Source: Magnetococcales bacterium DCbin2 (GTDB lineage: Bacteria; Pseudomonadota; Magnetococcia; Magnetococcales; UBA8363). From it: 43,835 nucleotides of DNA. Of the stretch, positions 9,423 through 16,847 are shown one piece after another. Within the stretch, counting starts at the first letter, position 1. The number at the start of each line of letters is the position of its first letter. The notes under the pieces are model-generated. The model saw only the letters and a program-made list of their open reading frames with translations, did not search any database and was not told where the DNA came from. The stretch spans positions 1 through 43,835 of the forward strand of contig PEAO01000010.1 in the NCBI GenBank assembly GCA_002753615.1. The letters are read 5' to 3'. The position numbers were made by a program, and so were the translations under genes.

Positions 9423-9838
9423 GTTTGTTTATTCCTTGCAAGAAAGCGACAGTTCTTATCCCATCGGGACCACAGAGGGATCCAAATCGAAAGCACCTTT
9501 TTGTTCTGCTCACCGATCCCGATCCTGTCAGGTTCGGCGTGGAAAGTGTTTTGATTGTCCCGATTTCGAGTGTCCGTGAGGGGATCCCGTATGATAGGAC
9601 ATGTGTGTTGGAGAGTGGTGACCATCCATTTATCAAGCATCGGAGTTTCGTATCTTACGCTTGGTCACGCATCGAAGATGTCACCAAAATCATGCGTGGC
9701 GTTCAAGGGGGTCAGCTTGTGGCCCATAAACAGGTAAACGAAAAGATATTTGGCTGCATTTGTCAGGGTGTTGATGACTCTCCGCAGACTCCTTGGGGAA
9801 TCCAGAAGTTCTACCACACGAGCAAAATATTTCTCTAG
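9419..9838 (+). CDS. Putative toxin partner, possibly PemK/MazF-like beta-barrel fold
   Basis: 139 aa; starts 4 bp inside the Panacea ORF (ATGA overlap); FVLLTDPDPVRFGVESVLIVPISSVREGIPYDRTCVLESGDHPFIKHRSFVSYAWSRI resembles MazF/PemK-type strand pattern; fold assignment is inference. Confidence 0.55.
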   Translation: MSLFIPCKKATVLIPSGPQRDPNRKHLFVLLTDPDPVRFGVESVLIVPISSVREGIPYDRTCVLESGDHPFIKHRSFVSYAWSRIEDVTKIMRGVQGGQLVAHKQVNEKIFGCICQGVDDSPQTPWGIQKFYHTSKIFL

Positions 9839-9910
9839 GGCCATGTCGGTTGGATGACATCCAAACGCTTGGCAACGGCAGGGCAGAGTGGCACCCCTGA
9901 GCGGATCCTT

Positions 9911-11845
9911 CTACAGCCATCGAGACAACATTCTCGCCAGTTCGTTTTTGCGGACAGGCTTGCACAGATAATCGTCCATGCCGACTTCAAAGCAGCGCTG
10001 TTTATCCTCACCCATGGCGAATGCCGTGACCGCCACCACTTTGACCGGGGTTTGATGCGTCGCTTTCTCCCGTTTGCGTAGGGCCGTCACGGCGGCTAAC
10101 CCATCCATCTCCGGCATCTGCACATCCATCAGCACCAAGGCGTACCGTTTGGCTGCGATCATCTCCAAAGCCTCACGACCATTCCCAGCCAGATCGGGGG
10201 AAAGGCCAAGCTTCTTTAACATTTTCAATAAAACCAGTTGATTGATCGGATCATCATCCACCACCAACACCGGCAACCCATGGTATCGTTCGTTCAGCCC
10301 GGAAGAGAGTCCAAAATCGGGTGCGGCAAAATAGGGTAGGGGGGCGGTTTTGTGGATCAGTTCCAATCCATCTTGTGATCGTTCGGGGGCGGGAACGGGG
10401 GCGGGAATGGAAAATTGAAAAACACTCCCTTGGCCGGGGATGCTTTCGACCCAGAGGTGACCCAGCATAATCTCCACCAGACGTTTGCTGATGGCCAGAC
10501 CCAGCCCGGTTCCACCATACTTATTGTAAATCGTGGCATCCGCCTGTACAAAAACCCCAAAAATCGTCCCAAGCTTGTCCGCTGGAATGCCGATGCCGGT
10601 ATCGGAAACCGAAAATAGCAGTCGTGATTCCTGGGAGGCAGTGTCGTAATCCACGGCAATTCGGATCCAACCCTGATCGGTGAACTTGATGGCATTGCCC
10701 ACAAGATTGATCAGCACCTGACGGATACGCCGATAATCGGCTTGCACCATGTCTGGAACCGTGGTCCCGACCTGGTAGGTGAGCTGCAACCCTTTCTGCC
10801 GTTCCGCAGGTCCGCGCATGATGTTGAAAACGCTCTCCAGCAGATCGTGTGGGGAAAAGAGTTCCGGTTGCGTGTGGACCGCGCCGGCCTCGATTTTGGC
10901 CAGATCCAGGATGTCGTCAATCAGTGTTAGCAACGCCTGACCCGAATCCTTGATGACCCGTATGGCCTGGGCGCGTTCTTCCGGCAGATCTTCGCCGCTG
11001 ATCAGATCTGCCATGCCGATGATGGCGTTCATGGGTGTGCGGATCTCATGGCTCATCATGGCCAAAAATTGGCTTTTGGCCAGATTGGCGGTCTCCGCCG
11101 CGACCTTGGCACGACGTAACTCGTCTTCAATTGTTTTCCGCCCGGTGATATCCCGCAAGGCAGCCAGATAGCTCAAACGCCCGTTCCACAGGGTTTCCGA
11201 GACCCGCATTTCGACGACACGCCGCACACCCCGGTCCAGAGGGACGATATCCAGTTCTGTCGTCTCCCCAGAGGCCACGGGAAAACCAAATTCGTCACCT
11301 TCGTGCAATTCCCGACCATCGAAGATGGTGCGGACAGCAGGGTTGCAGAACTGAATCCGCCCCATGGGATCCACCACCAAAATACCATCGACGTTTTTTT
11401 CTACCAAGCTGCGGAAATTGGCTTGATTCAACTCTCGTTGTAATGGGGTCTGGTTTCGTTGGATGGCTTTGCGCACGGAACCGGAGAGAAAAGGGACCGG
11501 ATCCATCGTCAGGATCGTCTTGACCAGACAATCCTGGGCACCGTGCCGCAGCCCCTCCAGGGCCAATTCCTTATCGTCAAGGCTAGTCAGGATGATGACC
11601 GGCAGGTGTGGTACACGGGTCTTGATCGAAAAGAGGGTCTCCAGTCCGGTACTATCGGGGAGATTTAAATCCAGCAGAATGGCGTCAAACTTTGTCTGTA
11701 TGAGTTCCATCAGCCCCGTCGCCAGATCCCCCGCCCAGGAAACACGAAACGAGCCAACCTCGGCGGTCTCCAATAACTCCCGGATCTGATTGGCCTCGGG
11801 CTGATTATCCTCGATCAGGAGAATGTCAATGCAGGCTGGGTTCAT
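9911..11845 (-). CDS. Hybrid sensor kinase: REC-PAS-HisKA-HATPase-REC
   Basis: 644 aa; N-terminal REC (ILLIEDNQPE, AILLDLNLPDS), PAS (VEKNVDGILVVDPMGRIQFCNPA), H-box SQFLAMMSHEIRTPMNAIIGMADLI, N box LINLVGNAIKFTDQG, G boxes SDTGIGIP/GGTGLGLAIS, C-terminal REC (VLVVDDDPINQ, ALVLMDVQMPEMDG, DDYLCKPV). Confidence 0.93.
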   Translation of the reverse strand: MNPACIDILLIEDNQPEANQIRELLETAEVGSFRVSWAGDLATGLMELIQTKFDAILLDLNLPDSTGLETLFSIKTRVPHLPVIILTSLDDKELALEGLRHGAQDCLVKTILTMDPVPFLSGSVRKAIQRNQTPLQRELNQANFRSLVEKNVDGILVVDPMGRIQFCNPAVRTIFDGRELHEGDEFGFPVASGETTELDIVPLDRGVRRVVEMRVSETLWNGRLSYLAALRDITGRKTIEDELRRAKVAAETANLAKSQFLAMMSHEIRTPMNAIIGMADLISGEDLPEERAQAIRVIKDSGQALLTLIDDILDLAKIEAGAVHTQPELFSPHDLLESVFNIMRGPAERQKGLQLTYQVGTTVPDMVQADYRRIRQVLINLVGNAIKFTDQGWIRIAVDYDTASQESRLLFSVSDTGIGIPADKLGTIFGVFVQADATIYNKYGGTGLGLAISKRLVEIMLGHLWVESIPGQGSVFQFSIPAPVPAPERSQDGLELIHKTAPLPYFAAPDFGLSSGLNERYHGLPVLVVDDDPINQLVLLKMLKKLGLSPDLAGNGREALEMIAAKRYALVLMDVQMPEMDGLAAVTALRKREKATHQTPVKVVAVTAFAMGEDKQRCFEVGMDDYLCKPVRKNELARMLSRWL

Positions 11846-13161
11846 GTTGCGGTTGCCCCTTTGACAGCCTGTTTTTTTTCCATCTTATTGCGGTACATGG
11901 CGGCATCGGCCTCAAGGATCAGTTCCTCCAGGTTGTACGTCTGCTGTCTGGATACTTCGACAAGGCCGATACTTAACGAAAGTTGAAACATCCGTCCTGG
12001 GCGGGCGTTGTTGTGGGCGGTTTCGCGATCCAGTCGCATCAGGATGTTGGACACGGGGCTGTCGTCCCCCAACTGGAAAGTAAGTGCCAAAAATTCGTCT
12101 CCGCCAAGCCGGGCCAGAATGTCCGATTTGCGGAATGCTCGACGCAGGATCGCAGAGGTCTCCACCAGGGCCTGATCCCCAAATTTGTGTCCCAGTAGGT
12201 CGTTAATTGGTTTCATGCCGTCCAGGTCGATAAAAAACAGCACTAGTTTGGCGTTGCTTCTTTCGAGGATCCTGAGTTCCTGTTCTGCGAGCAGAAAAAA
12301 TCCCCGGCGGTTGTTAAGTCCGGTCAACTCGTCCTCCATGGAGAGTTGCCGCAGTTGATCGCGCAAGCGTACGTTTTCGGTGACATCCCGCAGGGCGACC
12401 AGCAGGGCGTTTTTTCCCCGCCATTGGGTTTCTACCGCCCGCATCTCGGCTACCCCCACATCGCCCCCCTTTTGGATGATGTCTACCTCGGTGACATCGC
12501 CCGACACCATGGGAAAGCCGAACGGCAAACCAAGCATTTCGTCTTCGCTGCGCCCGAGCAGAATGATGGCGGAGCGGTTGAGATAGGCGACCCGATTGCC
12601 TTCGCTCAGAATCAGGATGCCATCCACACTCTTTTCGACGATGGCCTGGAAATTTTCCATGCTGGAACGCAAGGCTTCGCGCAGTCTGAGGTGTTCGGAG
12701 ATATCCAGGGCGGCGCAGACATAACCGTCCAGGTTACCATTCGGGGCGCGCAGCGCGGAAACCGAGATCAGCACGGGAATTTTTTGGCCAGATACCCCCA
12801 GTAGCCAGGTCTCCAGGTTGCGAATTGCCCCTTGATGAGCCACCTCCGTCATGCAAGATTCACTCAAAAGTTTCCCTTCGACCAGGATCCGCTCCACAGC
12901 CATCCCCGGCAACCGTTGTCGCGCATAGCCCAGAAGGTCGCCAGCGGCTTGATTGACCCGGAGGATTTTGGCGTCGCGGGAAATCACTAAAACCGCATTG
13001 ACCATGGCATCCAGGATTTCTTGCAGTGAGTCGCGCTCGACCATCGAGGTTGCCAGGGTCCGCACGATGCGATCCAACTGCTCACTGGAGATTTGCGCAA
13101 TCGGCTCCTGGGGAAAAACGTTCATGCTGCTGACCTGAATATTGGGATTGGCTGGATTCAT
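11842..13161 (-). CDS. PAS-PAS-GGDEF diguanylate cyclase
   Basis: 439 aa; MEDELTGLNNRRGFFLLAEQEL, FIDLDGMKPINDLLGHKFGDQAL, LARLGGDEFLAL (intact GGDEF); no EAL domain. Confidence 0.92.
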   Translation of the reverse strand: MNPANPNIQVSSMNVFPQEPIAQISSEQLDRIVRTLATSMVERDSLQEILDAMVNAVLVISRDAKILRVNQAAGDLLGYARQRLPGMAVERILVEGKLLSESCMTEVAHQGAIRNLETWLLGVSGQKIPVLISVSALRAPNGNLDGYVCAALDISEHLRLREALRSSMENFQAIVEKSVDGILILSEGNRVAYLNRSAIILLGRSEDEMLGLPFGFPMVSGDVTEVDIIQKGGDVGVAEMRAVETQWRGKNALLVALRDVTENVRLRDQLRQLSMEDELTGLNNRRGFFLLAEQELRILERSNAKLVLFFIDLDGMKPINDLLGHKFGDQALVETSAILRRAFRKSDILARLGGDEFLALTFQLGDDSPVSNILMRLDRETAHNNARPGRMFQLSLSIGLVEVSRQQTYNLEELILEADAAMYRNKMEKKQAVKGATAT

Positions 13162-13469
13162 GTCCCATCTTCCTGAGGGGAGTCGTTCCCCCCGGCTACT
13201 GCGAAAAATGATCGAAGATGCGCACTGTCCGATAGGTCACCAATAATCTTGAAGGAGGGGGGAGGCTCGATGCGGACCAGTGCTGGCACTGCGACGATGC
13301 GATCCATTTCCGCCCGTTCTGGCGATTTGAGGACATCCACGACCTCCAATTCGGCATTCCCAGAGAGGATGACCTCCTGAATAATCTTGAAGTTGTCTCT
13401 AGCCCTTTGCCCGGCTGGGGTATCTCCCACAACGTAGAGACGATATTGATGCACACTCGTGTCGTTCAT
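13158..13469 (-). CDS. kaiB: KaiB-like protein (divergent paralog)
   Basis: 103 aa; YRLYVVGDTPAGQRARDNFKIIQEVILSGNAELEVVDVLKSPERAEMDRIVAVPALVRIEPPPSFKIIGDLSD, the KaiB thioredoxin-like signature; adjacent to kaiC. Confidence 0.85.
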   Translation of the reverse strand: MNDTSVHQYRLYVVGDTPAGQRARDNFKIIQEVILSGNAELEVVDVLKSPERAEMDRIVAVPALVRIEPPPSFKIIGDLSDSAHLRSFFAVAGGNDSPQEDGT

Positions 13470-13525
13470 GCCCGTTCGTCACGTTCCCGGCCAAAGATCT
13501 TTGAAATAGTGTAGCAGTGTTGCCT

Positions 13526-15043
13526 TCAATCCTGGAACATGCCGGAAAGCCGATCCGCATTGTCTATGTTCAGGTATTCCGGCTTGCCGGTGAGGATACC
13601 GATAATGTTTCGGAACGGTTTGCCGATGTGCATTCCCTTGTCGCTGATGGTGAACTCCCGGATGTCCTTTTCGTGCATGGAGCCACGCATTTTTAGCACG
13701 GTCACTCCGCGCCGCATCTCTCCGAGCATCTCCACATAGCGCAACAGGATGATGGTGTCGGTGATGGAAGAGAAGTGGGATTCGGTCACCGACGGTCCCC
13801 CCATGAGGGTTGCGGTGGTCGCCGTGAACATGCCGGGGATCTCCCGATGTTTGACAAAGGAGGCGAGGCTGATGATGAACTCTCGGAAACCCCGGTCGGT
13901 CCCCACCCGCTCCATGGCCGACACGCTGTCCACGGCCACCCGATCCGGCTTAAAGGCGTCGATTTCCCGTTTGATTGCGATCAGATGGTCCTCCAGTCCG
14001 GCACTTTCGGGATAGGCGCACACCATCCGCAGCAGGTTATCCTGTTCCAGGGCCTCGAAATCGATACCCCAGCCGTGGGCGTTGCGCAATAACTGTTCCC
14101 GGCTCTCCTCATAGGCGAACAACAGACTTTTTTCTCCCTTCTTGGCCCCGCCGCCGATGAACTCCGCCGTCATCAGGGTCTTGCCGCACCCCGTGGCCCC
14201 GGAGACCAAAATCAGCGAATCCCGGAAGAAGCCGCCGCCGCACATGCGATCCATCTCCGGGCTGCCGGAGGGGACGCGCATGGCTGACGAACGCTGTTTC
14301 AGCTCGATGGCCGAAATCGGGATGATAATGATCCCCTGGTCGGGTAATACGGTGAACGGATACTCCCCTTTTTGATGGGTCGTGCCGCGAAATTTTAAAA
14401 TCTCAATGGTCCGGCGGCGTTTTTCTGCCTCCAGGACGTTGCGCAGGATGATCACGTTGTCGGCGACGAACTCTTCGACCCCGAAGCGGGCGATTTCTCC
14501 GAACTCCTGCGTGCGTTCGGCGGTCATCACCGCTGTGACCCCGATCCCCTTGAGGGCCGCGCTCAGGCGACGCAGTTCGGAGCGGACCAGCAAGGCATTA
14601 CTGAACAGGGTAAACACGGCTCCCAGGGAGTCGATGGAGATTCGTTTGGCGTTGACCGTGCGTACTGCATGTTCAATCCGTGCCAGAAGCGCACCCAGAT
14701 CGAACTCCCCAGACTCGATGGCCTCGTCACCGGGTTGCGGAGAGGCGTCCACGAAACGCCACAAACCGCGTTCCTCCCACTCCGCAATGTTCCAATTCAT
14801 GGACAAAAGATTTTTGCGAATCTCCGCAGGATGCTCCTCGAAGGTGACGAAGACCCCCGGCTCGTCGGTCTTGCGGATCCCTTCGGCGAGAAACTGGGCG
14901 GCGAAGACCGTTTTGGCACTCCCAGCGGTACCGGTGATCAGGGTGGTGCGCCCCTTGGGCAATCCGCCCTGGGAGATCAGGTCGAATCCCTCGATGCCGG
15001 TGGAAAGTTTTTCTACGGGAATTTTTGGATTCTCGATAGACAT
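13526..15043 (-). CDS. kaiC: Circadian clock ATPase/kinase KaiC (CI and CII domains)
   Basis: 505 aa; two RecA-like domains with Walker A GTAGSAKT and GATGCGKT, catalytic EE pairs (FVTFEEHP, LLFAYEESREQ), CII phosphosite region SVTESHFSSITDTIILLRYVE aligned to cyanobacterial SITDSHISTITDTIILLQYVE. Confidence 0.95.
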   Translation of the reverse strand: MSIENPKIPVEKLSTGIEGFDLISQGGLPKGRTTLITGTAGSAKTVFAAQFLAEGIRKTDEPGVFVTFEEHPAEIRKNLLSMNWNIAEWEERGLWRFVDASPQPGDEAIESGEFDLGALLARIEHAVRTVNAKRISIDSLGAVFTLFSNALLVRSELRRLSAALKGIGVTAVMTAERTQEFGEIARFGVEEFVADNVIILRNVLEAEKRRRTIEILKFRGTTHQKGEYPFTVLPDQGIIIIPISAIELKQRSSAMRVPSGSPEMDRMCGGGFFRDSLILVSGATGCGKTLMTAEFIGGGAKKGEKSLLFAYEESREQLLRNAHGWGIDFEALEQDNLLRMVCAYPESAGLEDHLIAIKREIDAFKPDRVAVDSVSAMERVGTDRGFREFIISLASFVKHREIPGMFTATTATLMGGPSVTESHFSSITDTIILLRYVEMLGEMRRGVTVLKMRGSMHEKDIREFTISDKGMHIGKPFRNIIGILTGKPEYLNIDNADRLSGMFQD

Positions 15044-15072
15044 GTTCTGGTATCCAGTTCTTTAGGGAATGA

Positions 15073-15393
15073 CTATTGGAGGTTGAGATCGACCGGGAGC
15101 AGATCCAGACCCAGCAGCACCTTTTCCGTGTCCGACAGATCACCGATGATGCGGCGTAGGGGTGGGGGCAGCACCTTGATCAGGGTGGGGGTGGCCAGGA
15201 TTTTTTCGTCCTCGGCCAATTGCGGCTGTTCCAGGATGTCGATGACCCGCATCTCATAGACACCAGACAGGTCATGTTCGCAGATGCGGCGCAGATTTTT
15301 GATGGCACGTTCGGAGCGTGGGGTGTGACCGGTGATGTACAACCTCAATAAAAATTTTTCGCATACGCTCATCGTTTGGCTCTCCTCGCTCAT
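15073..15393 (-). CDS. kaiB: KaiB (canonical type)
   Basis: ORF 15073-15507; probable start at 15393 or 15372; [87 protein letters not shown] closely matches cyanobacterial KaiB. Confidence 0.95.
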   Translation of the reverse strand: MSEESQTMSVCEKFLLRLYITGHTPRSERAIKNLRRICEHDLSGVYEMRVIDILEQPQLAEDEKILATPTLIKVLPPPLRRIIGDLSDTEKVLLGLDLLPVDLNLQ

Positions 15394-15428
15394 AGGGATC
15401 CCATGCCCGCTTAGGTCACCCGGTAACA

Positions 15429-16283
15429 TTATCCGTCCCCCCCCAGGGCGTAGGGACGATAGAAGGAGACCAGACGGCCCATCAACTCGAACGCCAGATA
15501 GCGGCACTCTTCATGGATCGATTCGTTTTTGATCGGGTTTCCCGGAGTCTCCCTGGAACCCAGAGTGGCCAAGTAGATGTCCACCACGTCTCGAGGGCCG
15601 CAACGTAAAAATCCGAGTTCCTCCGAAATTTGCTTCAAGTCGTCGGAGATGTTGAAGACGACCTTGTGGGTTCTCATTTGCAACAGTTTGTCGAGAATTT
15701 CGCCCAACTGTGCGGCGATACGTGCGAACTGGTCGGGATATCCCCCTTTCAATTCCTGGATTCCCAACATGCGCGATGCAATCCGGCTGACATTCCGGTC
15801 GGAGAGACGATCCAGGGAACCTTGTTCCCGCTGGCGTCGTTCCTTCTCACGCACCTGTTCCAATTCCCGATGCAAGGTGTGGCGTTCCAGGGCGTAGCGA
15901 ATGGAACGAAACAGCAGATTGCCGTCGATGGTGTTCTTGACCAAGTAATCCTGGGCACCGCTGCGCACGGCTTGGATGGCCAGGGACTCGTCATCCAGAC
16001 CGGACAGGACGATGACAGGATAGTCCACATTCCGGTTACGAATCCGTTCAAAGGTCTCCAGACCTACCGAGTCGGGAAGATTGAGATCGACCAGCAGGAT
16101 ATCGAACTCGGTACCATCCATCTGTTGGAGTGCTTTGGACAGACTATCCACCTGGGTCACCAGAATCCGGGAGGGGAGAATGGTGGTCGGATGGCCTGAC
16201 AGCTCCACCAGCCATTCGTCCAGCAGTCCGGCAAATCCCAGATCGTCTTCAACCAGCAGAACCCGAATGGTTTGGCCTACCAT
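15429..16283 (-). CDS. Response regulator with C-terminal candidate KaiA-like domain
   Basis: ORF 15429-16304, probable start ATG 16283 preceded by AGGAAGG; N-terminal canonical REC ([28 protein letters not shown]); C-terminal ~100 aa helical domain. REC call firm, KaiA-like call is inference. Confidence 0.75.
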   Translation of the reverse strand: MVGQTIRVLLVEDDLGFAGLLDEWLVELSGHPTTILPSRILVTQVDSLSKALQQMDGTEFDILLVDLNLPDSVGLETFERIRNRNVDYPVIVLSGLDDESLAIQAVRSGAQDYLVKNTIDGNLLFRSIRYALERHTLHRELEQVREKERRQREQGSLDRLSDRNVSRIASRMLGIQELKGGYPDQFARIAAQLGEILDKLLQMRTHKVVFNISDDLKQISEELGFLRCGPRDVVDIYLATLGSRETPGNPIKNESIHEECRYLAFELMGRLVSFYRPYALGGDG

Positions 16284-16304
16284 AACGCATGCCCTTCCTC
16301 GCAT

Positions 16305-16763
16305 TCAGGTCGTCTCGCCGTTTTTAGGCGGAAGTTTGACCACGGAAAACCAAAAATTCTCCACCGATTTGACGACCGCGAAGAATTGATTGATATCCAC
16401 CGGCTTGGTGATGTAGCAATTGGCGTGAAGGTTATAGGTGCGCAAGATGTCTTCGCCGGCCTGGGATGTGGTCAGGATGACCACGGGAATCGCTTTTAAC
16501 GCATCGTCCGCCTTGATCTCTTCCAGCACTTCCCGCCCATCTTTGCGGGGCAGGTTCAGGTCCAGCAACACCACATCAGGACGTGTGGCATGGGCGTAGC
16601 ACCCCTGCTGACGCAAATATTTCATCGCCTCCTCGCCATCCTCGACCACGTTCAGGCGGTTGAGCATTTTGCTGTCGGCCAGGGCTTCCCGGGTCAATTC
16701 CACATCACCGGGGCTGTCTTCAACCAGGAGAATTTCCACAGGTTTGGCGCAATTTGGATCCAT
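16305..16763 (-). CDS. Rcp1-like single-domain response regulator
   Basis: 152 aa; [78 protein letters not shown], typical of Rcp1-type receivers. Confidence 0.9.
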   Translation of the reverse strand: MDPNCAKPVEILLVEDSPGDVELTREALADSKMLNRLNVVEDGEEAMKYLRQQGCYAHATRPDVVLLDLNLPRKDGREVLEEIKADDALKAIPVVILTTSQAGEDILRTYNLHANCYITKPVDINQFFAVVKSVENFWFSVVKLPPKNGETT

Positions 16764-16847
16764 TCTTTCCCCTGACGCATCAGTTGATCATCAATATCAA
16801 CGATTTAAGCTATGAACGGCCTATTATATATTAAATGATAGCGTTGC

